Shown here piece after piece: positions 9,681 through 19,150 of a stretch of DNA of 64,000 bases (within the stretch, counting starts at the first letter, position 1; the number at the start of each line of letters is the position of its first letter). Location of the stretch: positions 1 through 64,000 of the forward strand of contig NZ_JAPZQK010000010.1 in the NCBI RefSeq assembly GCF_027530345.1, read 5' to 3'. The notes under the pieces were generated by a model. The model saw only the letters and a list, made by a program, of their open reading frames with translations, ran no database searches and was not told the origin of the DNA. Position numbers and translations under genes: made by a program. This DNA is from Silanimonas sp. GTDB lineage: Bacteria; Pseudomonadota; Gammaproteobacteria; Xanthomonadales; Xanthomonadaceae.

Positions 9681-10091
9681 ATCCGCGGTGCGGCCTACGA
9701 CATCAGCACGGCTTACGTGGAGCGCGAAGCGGCGCGGGATGCGGCCGACTACCGGGAGCGGCAGGCCGAGCTGCGTCAGCGTCAGTCGCTCGCAAACGTC
9801 CCGAGGCCGTCGCCTTCGTACTCATCATTCTCATCCTCGGCCAGCTCTGTTGCGCAGGCCTCCGGCGCGGGGGGCACGGAGTCCTGCTTCTTCACCATTG
9901 CTGACCATCACGTCGGTCGGGTGTCCGCCACCCGCCAGATCCTGGGCCTTGCCGTGACTCTGGAGGTGAAGCGTGTGGGGCTGCGGATTTCCGGGGCCGA
10001 TCGCAGCGAGATCTGCGCGAACTTCGATAACGGATCCAGTGCCGGTTGGAGCGGCGGTTGGCGCCTGACCGATCGATACGCCAACAACATA
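9681..10091 (+). other. no supported gene; degenerate sequence between IS30 and groEL remnants
   Basis: This 411-base stretch follows directly on the truncated transposase. The frame continuing through it encodes AYVEREAARDAADYRERQ followed by serine- and glycine-rich residues, which may be a scrap of a helical protein interrupted by the IS. No complete conserved domain is visible in any of the six frames, and no promoter or hairpin stands out. I read it as debris of earlier insertions. Confidence 0.5.
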
Positions 10092-10131
10092 GAACGGCGA
10101 GTTCGGCGGCATGGGCGGCATGGATTTCTGA
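10092..10131 (+). pseudogene. groEL 3'-end remnant with internal deletion
   Basis: In the groEL frame bases 10093-10131 read NGEFGGMGGMDF then stop. The first 16 bases (10092-10107) are identical to groEL around 3283, and the rest matches the very end of groEL, so about 170 bases of the gene are missing in between. The tail differs from the intact groEL (one GMGD unit fewer, TGA instead of TAA). It is followed, as in the intact gene, by an 'ACGGCGTCA' stretch and the same terminator hairpin. Confidence 0.8.
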
Positions 10132-10159
10132 TCCAGCGCGCCAAGCGGTACGGCGTCAA

Positions 10160-10193
10160 ACGAAGCCCGGCCTTGTGCCGGGCTTCGTGTTTT
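10160..10193 (+). terminator. duplicate of the groEL terminator
   Basis: A 12-bp stem ACGAAGCCCGGC / GCCGGGCTTCGT (10160-10171, 10177-10188) with loop CTTGT is followed by GTGTTTT. Stem and loop are almost identical to the terminator after intact groEL (3508-3543). It follows the groEL 3' remnant at the corresponding distance. Confidence 0.85.
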
Positions 10194-10305
10194 GCGGGGT
10201 CCGATGCGGCGTCACCCGTCCGGCGCCTGGGTGCTTCGCCCCCCCTTCCCATGGCGAACTTCTGGCGTAATCTCAGATCCCAGCGTTCCCCTGTCGAGAA
10301 CCGCC

Positions 10306-13300
10306 ATGTATCGGCATTCGTCCCGCATCCACCCGGCGCTCGTCGTGGTCTTGGCCCTTGCCGGGCTCGTCGGACACGCGTCGGGTCAGCCGGCCCCGTC
10401 GCCCTTCGCGCCCCTCGGTTCGTCTCCGGTGCCCCCGGAAAACCCCCAGACTCAGGCCAAGCTCGACCTCGGCTTCGCGCTGTTCTGGGACGAGCAGCTC
10501 TCGCGCACCGGCACCGTGGCCTGCGGCAGCTGCCACATGCCGCGCGCCGGCGGGTCCGACCCCCGTCTGCCGGCGGGCGTCGCGAACAGCCGCCATCCGG
10601 GCCCGGACAATGTGTTCGGCACGGCGGACGACTCGATCGGCACCGCCGGCGTGCCCCGGCACGACGCCGACGGCCGCTATCTCACCAGCCCGATCTTCGG
10701 CCTGCGTCCGCAGGTGGGCACCCGGCAGGCGATCTCGAGCATCAATGCCGGCTTCGTGGGCAACCTGAACTGGGACGGGCGCGCCGGCAATGTGTTCCGC
10801 GACCCGGACACCGGGCGGGTGATCATCCAGCCGCCCATTCCCAACGCGCCGAACGTGCCGGCGGGCGCCCTCGAGCACCAGGCCCTCGACCCCCTCGTGA
10901 ACACGCAGGAGATGGCCCACGAGGGTGGCACCCTGGCCGACATGGCGGCGCGCGTCGCCGCGGCGGTTCCGCTCGCCTTGGCTCGCAACATCCCGGCCGA
11001 CGTGGCCGGCCGGCTCGGCCAGCGCCGCTATCCGGCGCTATTCGAGGCCGCCTTCGGCAGCCCCGGCGTCGGCCCGGCGCGGATGGCGATGGCGCTGGCC
11101 GCCTACCAGCGCACCCTGGTGTCCAACCAGACGCCGCATGACCTGAACCTCGCCGGCCAGACCAACGCCATGACCCCGGCCGAGATCGAGGGACGCAACA
11201 TGTTTGTGCAGGCCCGGTGCTCGGCCTGCCATGCCGGACAGCTGCTCAGCACCGGCGGGTTCATGTACCTCGGAGTGCGCCCACGATCCGCCGACCCGGG
11301 GCGGTTCACGGCCTCCAACCTCGAAGACGATCGTGGTCGCATGCGGGTGCCGGGGCTGCGCAACGTCGAGCTGAGCGCGCCTTACATGGCGGACGGCCGG
11401 CTGGCCACGCTCGAGGATGTGGTCGCGTTCTACAACCGTGGCGGCGACTTCAACTCGCCCAACAAGGACCCGCGCATCGTGCCGCTGGGACTGAGCGCAC
11501 AGCAGCAGGCGGCCATCGTGACCTTCTTGCGCCGGTCGCTGACCGACCCGCGCGTGCGCGACGAGACCGGCCCCTTCGCCCGGCCCGAGCTCTTCGCGGG
11601 ATCGGCGCGCGTGCCGCAGCCGGCGAGCGCCGGCACCGCCGGCGGCAGCGGGGTGGTGCCGCGCCTGATCGCCATCGAACCGCCGCTGGCCGGCGGCAAC
11701 GACTTCACCATCGGGCTGGAGGGTGGTGCCGCCGGTGCGGTCGCGACCGCCCGGCTCGCGCTGGCCGACCCGCAGGCGCTGTCCGGCAGCGCGCTGCAGG
11801 ATGTCCCGTTCACCCTCGATTCGGGCGGCAACGGATCGATCAACGTCCCGCTGCCGGGTGATGCCGCGCTCGCCGACGTGTCGCTGTACCTGCGCGTGTT
11901 CGTGGCCGACCCCGGCGCCAGCGGCGGCGTGGCGTCGAGCAACAGCGTGTCGTTCCGCCTCGAGGGCATCAGCACTGCACCGCGTCAGGTGCAGGCGATC
12001 ACCTTCGCCAACCCGGGCGCGCAAAGCTTCGGGACGACGCCGACGATCACGGCGACGTCGGATTCCGGCCTCGCGGTCGGCTTCAGTTCCGGCACCGCCG
12101 GCGTATGCACGATCACCGCCAGCGGCACCTTGACCTTCGTCGCCGCGGGCACCTGCACCATCCACGCCGACCAGGCCGGCAATGCCAGCTTCAGCCCCGC
12201 GCCCACGGTGTCGCAGAGCTTCGCGGTGAATGCGGTGGTGCCCGGCGCCCCGGCGATCGGCACGGCCGCGGCCGGCAACGCGCAAGCCACGGTGGCGTTC
12301 ACGGCGCCCGCTTCCAACGGCGGGTCGTCGATCACGGGCTATACGGTCACCTCGAGCCCGGGTGGTCTGACGGGCACCGGGACGGGGAGCCCGATCACAG
12401 TGGCGGGCCTGACGAACGGAACGACCTACACCTTCACCGTGAGGGCCACGAACAGCGCAGGCACGAGCGCCGCATCCGCGGCGAGCAACGCCGTGACGCC
12501 CTCCGTGCCGACAGCGGCCCCCGTGCTGCGGAGGGATCGTGCGGTCATTCGCGAGAACAGTCCCGCGACGGAGATCAGCGTCCTTTCGAACGACGGCATC
12601 GCCCCAGCGCTGGCGGCTTCGGGCGTGCTGTCGATCGTGACCGCGCCCGCGCGCGGTACGGCGTCGGTCGTCACGCGAGGAACGGCCAGCGTGCTGGACG
12701 ACGCCATTCGATACACGCCTGCAGCCAACACCGCCGGTCCGGATTCGCTGGCCTACCGGGTTTGCTTCGGCGGCGTGGCGCCGTGCGCGGACAGCCACCT
12801 GGGCATCGAAGTGCGGCCCTTGGGCGCCAGTGCGCTGGAGTTCGATGCACCGGCGGATCGCGGCTTCCGCGACCAGACGCTGGAGGGGCTTCGCGCCCTG
12901 TCGGCCGCGCGCTTCGATGCGCACGGTCTGGTGGTGCCGTTCATCGCCGATATCACCATGGGGGATCCGTCCGATGCGGATGCGCCGTGGGGCGCCGGTC
13001 GCACGGCGACCGTGCTTCGCACCTTGGCGGCGGGGACGGCAGCGCGCGATTGGCGCGTGCTCGTGGATGCCCGAGGCACCTCGGGCGGCGATGTCGACCT
13101 GTACGTGGGCGTGGACAGCAACGGCAACGGCATCGCGGACGCGCCGGAACTGGCCTGCAGTTCGGCGATGTCCGGCATGGAGCGTTGCGATCTGGCCGCG
13201 ACCGCGCCCGCAAACGGCAGCGTGCGCTATTGGGTGCTGGCGTACTCGTCGCTTGCCGGGCAATCGGCCCGTCTCGAGGTGTTCGAGACCGCCCTGGACG

Positions 13301-14592
13301 GGACGTCGGCCAGTCGGACGCTGGTCGCGACGGCCCCCGGCGCGCTCGCGGCGGGGGAGTCCTTCCCGGTTCGCCTGGCATGGAACGACGCCACCTTTTT
13401 GCCCGGCCAAAGCCGTGGCGGCTGGCTGCAGGTGCGTGCCGAGGAAGGCACGAGTTTGGGCTGGGTGCCTGTGCGCATTAACCGCACAGCGGGAGAGCCC
13501 GGCGCCTTCGCGTTGGAGAGCGGCGTGGAGCACGTGCTTGCGCTCGATGCGGGTGCGGCACATGAGCGTCTGTACATCGACGTTCCGCCCGGGGCTACGC
13601 AGCTGGCGGTGGCGACGACCAGCGCGTCGAACGTTGACTTGTATCTCGCGCGGGTGGATACGCCAGCGGCAAGTGCTGCGACGCCGACCATCGCGGTCGC
13701 GCCTGCCCGTAATCAGGCGGTGGCGAGCGCGGTCACGGGGAGTGGAAGCGAAAGCCTTGCGGTCAGCAACGCGGCGGCCGGTCGCTGGTACGTGACACCC
13801 GTGAACCCGTCGACCGGTGCAGCCACACTCACCGTGCGCGCCACGGTCACCGCCGTGGCGCCGGTGGTGCGCTCCGGCGGTTACTTCAATCCCCAGCGCT
13901 CGGGCAGCGGGCTGTTCCTGTACCCCGCTGGCTCGGAGTTGGCCGGGCTTTGGTACACCTACCTGCAGGACGGCACGCCCACGTGGCATTACCTGCAAGC
14001 CGCGGCCCCCGGCGCGAACGGGCTGTGGCGCGGCGTCATCTACCGCAGTGCGTGGAACGGCGGCGGCAATCGCCTGACCATGGTGGGCGTCGCCACGATC
14101 ACGCCTTCAGCGACCGATGCCTTCACCTTCAGCTACACGGTGGATGGCGAAACCGGCAGCGAGGCATACAGCAGCTTCAGCGGCGCCTGTCCCACGATGG
14201 GCGGTGCGCCGCTGGACATCAGCGGCCACTGGTTCGATCCGCTGCGCTCGGGCACGGGATACAGCGTGCAGAGCTTCCCCGACTACGAGTTCCATCTGGC
14301 CTTCGGCTACGACGCCCGTGGCGTACCACGCTTCCTGGTGGCTGAGCGGGCGGGATTCGGCGGCGCCACGGAGACGCTGACGCTGGAGCAGCTCCGCGGC
14401 GCGTGCCCGCTGTGCACGAGGACGGGGAATCCGCAGCGGACGGCCGTAGGCACGCTGCAGCGCCGCATCGACGGCGGCACCCTGCGCAACATCACGCTGT
14501 CGGCGAGCTACGTCGATGGCGTGCCGGGGACGTGGGCCGCCAACGATGCGGTGACTCCGCTGGGTGGCCTACGCGGCTGCGGAACACCCTGA
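10306..14592 (+). CDS. secreted MauG/CcpA-type di-haem peroxidase fused to Ig-like and other repeat domains
   Basis: This 1428-residue protein has a signal peptide (ending near GHASGQ), then a di-haem cytochrome c peroxidase/MauG domain to about residue 425, with haem sites CGSCH (73-77) and CSACH (305-309). MauG/CcpA enzymes use c-type haems in the periplasm to reduce peroxide or oxidise proteins. After it come a putative Ig-like region, a fibronectin-III-like domain (GNAQATVAFTAPASNGGSSI) and a cadherin-like segment. At about 925-1120 lies a module also present in the protein starting at 62304. Two C-terminal repeats with 'NPQRSGSGLFLYP' and 'DPLRSGTGYSVQS' cores (about 1191 and 1307) resemble a Lysobacter-type repeat. 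An ATG at 10306 gives the signal peptide; upstream in-frame ATGs do not. Confidence 0.85.
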   Translation: MYRHSSRIHPALVVVLALAGLVGHASGQPAPSPFAPLGSSPVPPENPQTQAKLDLGFALFWDEQLSRTGTVACGSCHMPRAGGSDPRLPAGVANSRHPGPDNVFGTADDSIGTAGVPRHDADGRYLTSPIFGLRPQVGTRQAISSINAGFVGNLNWDGRAGNVFRDPDTGRVIIQPPIPNAPNVPAGALEHQALDPLVNTQEMAHEGGTLADMAARVAAAVPLALARNIPADVAGRLGQRRYPALFEAAFGSPGVGPARMAMALAAYQRTLVSNQTPHDLNLAGQTNAMTPAEIEGRNMFVQARCSACHAGQLLSTGGFMYLGVRPRSADPGRFTASNLEDDRGRMRVPGLRNVELSAPYMADGRLATLEDVVAFYNRGGDFNSPNKDPRIVPLGLSAQQQAAIVTFLRRSLTDPRVRDETGPFARPELFAGSARVPQPASAGTAGGSGVVPRLIAIEPPLAGGNDFTIGLEGGAAGAVATARLALADPQALSGSALQDVPFTLDSGGNGSINVPLPGDAALADVSLYLRVFVADPGASGGVASSNSVSFRLEGISTAPRQVQAITFANPGAQSFGTTPTITATSDSGLAVGFSSGTAGVCTITASGTLTFVAAGTCTIHADQAGNASFSPAPTVSQSFAVNAVVPGAPAIGTAAAGNAQATVAFTAPASNGGSSITGYTVTSSPGGLTGTGTGSPITVAGLTNGTTYTFTVRATNSAGTSAASAASNAVTPSVPTAAPVLRRDRAVIRENSPATEISVLSNDGIAPALAASGVLSIVTAPARGTASVVTRGTASVLDDAIRYTPAANTAGPDSLAYRVCFGGVAPCADSHLGIEVRPLGASALEFDAPADRGFRDQTLEGLRALSAARFDAHGLVVPFIADITMGDPSDADAPWGAGRTATVLRTLAAGTAARDWRVLVDARGTSGGDVDLYVGVDSNGNGIADAPELACSSAMSGMERCDLAATAPANGSVRYWVLAYSSLAGQSARLEVFETALDGTSASRTLVATAPGALAAGESFPVRLAWNDATFLPGQSRGGWLQVRAEEGTSLGWVPVRINRTAGEPGAFALESGVEHVLALDAGAAHERLYIDVPPGATQLAVATTSASNVDLYLARVDTPAASAATPTIAVAPARNQAVASAVTGSGSESLAVSNAAAGRWYVTPVNPSTGAATLTVRATVTAVAPVVRSGGYFNPQRSGSGLFLYPAGSELAGLWYTYLQDGTPTWHYLQAAAPGANGLWRGVIYRSAWNGGGNRLTMVGVATITPSATDAFTFSYTVDGETGSEAYSSFSGACPTMGGAPLDISGHWFDPLRSGTGYSVQSFPDYEFHLAFGYDARGVPRFLVAERAGFGGATETLTLEQLRGACPLCTRTGNPQRTAVGTLQRRIDGGTLRNITLSASYVDGVPGTWAANDAVTPLGGLRGCGTP

Positions 14593-14685
14593 GGACAAGG
14601 GGAGCGCGCTTCGGCGCGAGGGTGGTCGGGGCGGGCGACAGCGAGGATCCAAACGCCGGCCAAGTGCCGATCGAGATCGTCACCC

Positions 14686-17577
14686 TCAGCTGGGCGGATG
14701 CCCGCTGCCGGGTTCCGCAGCGCCCACCACGCGGTTGCGGCCGCCGTGCTTGGCGCGGTACAGCGCTTGGTCGGCGAGGCGGTAGAGGGTGTCGTAGGGA
14801 GCGTTCGATTCCGCTTCGGCGGCGTGCACCACACCGATCGAGGCGGTGACGGGTTCGCCGCCGATCATGCAAGCGCTGCGGATCGAGGACAGCAGGCGGT
14901 CCAGCCGCTGCACCGCCGCCTCGGCGCCGACATCGGGCAGGAAGATGCCGAACTCCTCGCCCCCGAGGCGGGCCACGAGGTCGCCTTCGCGGAGGGAGCG
15001 CCGCATCACCGCCGCCGCGTCGCGCAGCACCTGGTCGCCCGCGTCATGGCCGAAGCGGTCATTCACCTGCTTGAAGTGGTCGATGTCCAGCATGGCCAGG
15101 GCGAAGGGGCTGCCGGCGCGCCGGGCCCGGTTGAGGCTGCGGGCCACTTCCTCGGCGAAGGCCCGGCGGTTCGGCAGCTGGGTGAGTTCATCGGTCAGGG
15201 CCATGCGCTGCAGCGACTCGCGCAGGGCGATGGTCGACAGCGCTCCCGAGATGCTCTGTGCCATGGCCACGAACTGGGCCAGTCGCGCCTCGTGGCTTTG
15301 GGCGTCGTCGTGCGTCGAGTCTGAGGCGAAGCCCACCATGAAGACGGCCACGTTGCGGTCGAGCGAGAACAGCGGCACGCAGAAATTCTGCCCGTCTTGC
15401 TCGTGGTCGACATGGGCGCAGGGCAGATGGTGGCCGCCGGACCAGGAGCCGTAGGGGCGTCGTGAGCGCAGGGCCCAGCACTGTTTCGCGGTCAGCTCCT
15501 CGGGAAGGGCATGGTTGCCGAAGCGATGCGCCTGGCGGATCAGGCCCATTGATGCATTAGCGCCCGCAACGCCATACAGCGCCACGTTCGCCGAGGGGAA
15601 CAGGCGTTCCAGCGAGCGGCCCACCAGTTCGAGGCCCTCGTGAAGCGTGGTGCAGCCCTGCAGGTACTCGACGCATTCGGAAAGCAGTTCATTGTGGGTC
15701 TGCTGCTGCCGCAGCTGGGCCACGCGCCCTTCCAGCGTGGCATTCACGCGCATCGACTCGGCCAGCGCATCGCGTTCCCTCAGGTCGGCGATGGCGAGCA
15801 GGACGCCCGGGTTCACATGGTCGGCTTCTACGAGCCGGGTGCCCACAACCTCGATCGGTGCATGCCCCGGCAGAATGATCCGGCGCGGGCTGGTGCGTGC
15901 GCCGGGCGGCAGCGCCATGAGGGCGTCGATCCAGGCGGCGTGGTCGTGGCGGGGGAACAGGGCCTCGAGCGAGGCAAGCAACGAGCCTTCGGTGAGCGCA
16001 TCGACTTCCGGCAGCAGCTCGCGTGCCCGCTCATTGACGAGCGCCACGCGGCCATCGGGACGAAGGGCGACGAAGCCCGATTCGGAATGCTGCAGCACCC
16101 GCATCTGCAGGTCGGTGGCCACCTCGAGCTGGCGCACGAAGGCCATGCGGTCGTCTTCGAGGCGCAGCGTCTTGAGGATCGACCCGAGGAAAACCAGCAC
16201 CGGCTCGAGCGGATCGAGGATGTCGTCGTGGTAACCGCCGGGCCGGTTCGCCAACCCCACCATGCCGATCATCCGCTCGTTGTCGCGCAAGGGCAGGCCG
16301 GCGTAGGTGAGCAGCGGCGGGTGGCCGTGCGGCCGCCCGCCCGCGCGCGGGTCGCTGGCCACCTCGTTGGCGATGACCCGTGTCTCCTGGTCGATCGATA
16401 CGCCGAACAGGGTCTTGAGGTTGCGGAAGTACAGGCCGGCGGGGGCGTTGGCCTCGTAGAAGGCGCGCGTGGCGTCGTCCCAGGCGATGTTGGTGATCGA
16501 CTTGGTGCGCAGGAACTTGCCTTCCGCGTCGACGCCGGTCTCGCCGATGAAACCGTACTCGCTGCCGGTCAGCGCCAGCAGCTGCTGCAGCACGTAGGTC
16601 CACCATTCGCGGCTGGCGCCCTCGCGCGCAAAGCGCGCCTGCGACTCGCTGATGAGCGAGAGCAGCCCATTCTGCTGGCGCAGCTCATCCTCGGAGGCCA
16701 CCAGGGCCGACACGTCACGGGCGCTGGCGAAGACCGTGGTCTCGGGGGGCTTCGGCGCGAGGGCGTTCCACTCGAGCCACGCGTAGCTTCCATCGGCCTT
16801 GCGGTAGCGGTTCCGGAACTGAAGCACGTCCTCGTGGTTGCCAACCGCCGCCCAGGTTTCCAGCGTCTTCGCGAGGTCGTCGGGATGCACGAAGTCGAGA
16901 AAGGGTTTGCCCACCATCTCGGCCTTGGGCCAGCCCAGCACGTGCGACCAGCGCGGATTGAGCTCGAGGAAACGGCCTTCGCCGGAGACCACGCAGTAAA
17001 GATCGAGCGAGTGTTCGAAGAAGCGGTCGTGGGTGAGCAATTCGCGCTGGCTTTTCGACAGCGCAGCTTCATTGCGCAGCGCGACGATGCGCGAACTGGC
17101 GATGTTGGCCAGCTCGCGCAGCTGGACGAGGGCCGAGGCCTCGACATGGTGGGGTTGCGTATCGATCGCGCACAGCGTGCCGAGTACTTGCGACTCGGGA
17201 ACCCGCAGCGGCACCCCAATGTAGAAGCGCACGTGCGGAGCGCCGGCGACCAGTGGGTTGCTCGCGAAGCGGGGGTCCTTGTTGGCGTCCTCCACCACCA
17301 GTTCATGCCCGCTGCGCACGACCGTGTCGCAGAAGGCGATATCGCGCGGGGTTTCCTCGGCATCGAGGCCGACGCGGGCCTTGAACCATTGGCGGTGGTC
17401 ATCGAGCAGCGAGACGAGGCCGATGGGCACACCGATGAGGCGGCTCGCCACCCGCACGATGCCGTCAAGCACCGGATCGGGCGGCGTGTCCATGATCGCG
17501 TAAGAAGCCAGCACCCGAAGGCGCTCGGCTTCCTGCGCCGCCGACGCCCGTTCGAGGGTTTCCTGCTCTTGCGCCAT
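14686..17577 (-). CDS. multi-sensor diguanylate cyclase (GAF-PAS-GAF-PAS-GAF-GGDEF)
   Basis: The 963-residue cytoplasmic protein ends in a GGDEF domain with an intact GGEEF active-site loop, TDELTQLPNRRAF at its start and LDIDHFKQVNDRFGHDAGD, so it should make cyclic di-GMP from GTP. Ahead of it I see a GAF domain (about 35-165), a PAS domain with PAC-like YAWLEW segment (180-290), a second GAF (320-475), a PAS-like region (495-610) and a third GAF-like region (640-780). No membrane helix is visible. An inhibitory RxxD site upstream of GGEEF is not evident (the preceding residues are REGDLVARL, where RE-GD could serve). ATG 17577 has an excellent AAGGAGGTT site; an earlier ATG does not. Confidence 0.9.
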   Translation of the reverse strand: MAQEQETLERASAAQEAERLRVLASYAIMDTPPDPVLDGIVRVASRLIGVPIGLVSLLDDHRQWFKARVGLDAEETPRDIAFCDTVVRSGHELVVEDANKDPRFASNPLVAGAPHVRFYIGVPLRVPESQVLGTLCAIDTQPHHVEASALVQLRELANIASSRIVALRNEAALSKSQRELLTHDRFFEHSLDLYCVVSGEGRFLELNPRWSHVLGWPKAEMVGKPFLDFVHPDDLAKTLETWAAVGNHEDVLQFRNRYRKADGSYAWLEWNALAPKPPETTVFASARDVSALVASEDELRQQNGLLSLISESQARFAREGASREWWTYVLQQLLALTGSEYGFIGETGVDAEGKFLRTKSITNIAWDDATRAFYEANAPAGLYFRNLKTLFGVSIDQETRVIANEVASDPRAGGRPHGHPPLLTYAGLPLRDNERMIGMVGLANRPGGYHDDILDPLEPVLVFLGSILKTLRLEDDRMAFVRQLEVATDLQMRVLQHSESGFVALRPDGRVALVNERARELLPEVDALTEGSLLASLEALFPRHDHAAWIDALMALPPGARTSPRRIILPGHAPIEVVGTRLVEADHVNPGVLLAIADLRERDALAESMRVNATLEGRVAQLRQQQTHNELLSECVEYLQGCTTLHEGLELVGRSLERLFPSANVALYGVAGANASMGLIRQAHRFGNHALPEELTAKQCWALRSRRPYGSWSGGHHLPCAHVDHEQDGQNFCVPLFSLDRNVAVFMVGFASDSTHDDAQSHEARLAQFVAMAQSISGALSTIALRESLQRMALTDELTQLPNRRAFAEEVARSLNRARRAGSPFALAMLDIDHFKQVNDRFGHDAGDQVLRDAAAVMRRSLREGDLVARLGGEEFGIFLPDVGAEAAVQRLDRLLSSIRSACMIGGEPVTASIGVVHAAEAESNAPYDTLYRLADQALYRAKHGGRNRVVGAAEPGSGHPPS

Positions 17578-17673
17578 GGAACCTCCTTGGCCATGGCTCC
17601 GAACCGAGCCTGCCGCACCTTCAGCATAGCCCATGATTGAAGAGAGCTCCGCTCGCGAACTGAGTGCCTCGAA

Positions 17674-17762
17674 GCTGGCGCTCGGCTTTAGGAACGGGTC
17701 TCATAGCCGTCCCCCGCGCCGGATCGATGCCGGCCCGCCCCCCCACGCTGAAGGATGGACGC
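17674..17762 (+). repeat. dispersed intergenic repeat, copy 2
   Basis: Second copy of the repeat at 8949-9036, same orientation. The best-matching part is 17696-17762, with GCCGG-N7-CCGGC inside. It runs into the translation-start region of the next gene, so its end (CTGAAGGATGGACGC) supplies the ribosome-binding site. Confidence 0.7.
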
Positions 17763-17769
17763 CCTCCCG

Positions 17770-19150
17770 ATGAAGAAGACCCCCCTCGCCCTTGCCCTCC
17801 TTTTGTCGTCGCCCTGGGCGCTGGCCCAGAACGCCGCCGACGCCGCGGCCCTGCCTCTTGGCATGGGGGCCGGTGTGCGCGGCGAGATTACGACCGCCAA
17901 CCGCATCAACTACAGCGATGGCAGCCGCAGCATCGTCTACGCCATCGACCTCGACGCCGGCCAGGCGGTGAGCTTCGAGGCCAGCGGTGCACTGTGCGCC
18001 CGGCTGTTCGTGATGCGCGACGGCGAAGCGGTGGCCGGCCCCACCCAGAGCCAATGCGGTGAAGCGCCCGAGGGTGTCCGGCTGACGATGATGGCGAGCG
18101 AGAAAGGGCGCTACGAGGTGGCGGTCAGCGGCAGCGGCCCCCGCGCCTTCGGCCCGTTCCGTCTCGACGCCAAGCCGCTGCAGGTCCATCGCGGCGAAGG
18201 CCCGCTGCGTCCCGGTGCCGACATCGCCGACCTGGTCGGCCGCGACGGCAAGAGCTACCGGCTCGAGATCCGCCAGGCCGGCTACTACCAGATCGAGATG
18301 CGTTCCAGCGAGTTCGATTCCGCGCTGGAACTGCAGGGGAATGGCGTTTCGATCAGCGACGACGACGGCGGTGGCGGCCTGAACGCGCGCCTGAGCGCGC
18401 CGCTGGAAGCCGGCACCTACAACCCTGCGCGTGAAATCGGTGGACGAGGCGACCGGCCTGTTCCAGCTGGCCGTGGGCACGGGAGAGCTGCCGGATGGCG
18501 TGCGTCTGCGCAACAGCGGCGCGCTGGCCCTCGACGGCAGCGTCGTGCACGGCGCCCTGACCGGCAGCCCGCGCGAGTACCAGCTGCGGGTGAGGCAGCC
18601 GGGGCGCGTCATCATCGAACTCGGCAGTGAGTCCTTCGACACCCAGCTGGAGCTGCGCGGCAACGACGTTTCGCTCAGCGACGACGACGGTGGCGGCAAC
18701 GGCACCGACTCGCGGATCGCCGCCATGCTGCAGCCGGGGACGTACACCGTGGTCGCTCGCGCACTGAACGATGGTTCGAACGGCCTGTTCCGGTTGTCCG
18801 CCACCCAAACCGCCCTGCCCGCGGGCACCGAACTGCGCAGCGGCGGCACCCTGACGCTGGATGCGCCGGTCACCGGCATGAGCGCCGGCGAGGCCCACAG
18901 CTACCAGCTGGCCATCACCGAAGCGGGGACGCTGGTCGTCGACATGCGCAGCGAAGACTTCGACACGGTGCTGGAACTGCGTCGCGACGGAAGCGTGGTG
19001 GCCGAAGATGACGACGGTGGCGATGGCGGCGGCACGAATGCGCGCCTTTCGGTCGACGTGCAGCCGGGGACGTACACCGTGATGGCGAAGGCGTACGAGG
19101 GCGGCAGCGGCGGCCTCTACGAGCTGCGTGCGCGGATGGGTCTCGAATGA
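17770..19150 (+). pseudogene. secreted repeat protein with PPC-like modules, disrupted by a +1 frameshift
   Basis: Two overlapping open frames (17755-18630 and 18431-19150) together encode one protein. At 18418-18430 the sequence TAC-AACCCTGCGCGTGAAA breaks the repeat pattern. Removing one A at 18421/18422 gives TYTLRVKSVDEATG and joins the frames into about 459 residues. The product has a signal peptide (MKKTPLALALLLSSPWALAQ) and three tandem modules of about 110 residues, each with a 'SDDDGGG'-type acidic loop and an 'xPGTYTV' strand, like pre-peptidase C-terminal (PPC) domains of secreted proteins. Start could also be ATG 17755. It is either a genuine frameshifted gene or a one-base assembly error. 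Confidence 0.75.

Noticed and set aside
11038..13998. 986-codon open frame antisense to the haem-peroxidase fusion
   Set aside because: Arg/Gly/His-rich composition typical of GC-rich antisense frames; the sense frame has signal peptide, CxxCH motifs and repeats.
18731..19085. Repeated 21-base CAGCCGGGGACGTACACCGTG at two sites
   Set aside because: These are conserved strands of tandem modules within one protein (xPGTYTV), not an independent DNA repeat.
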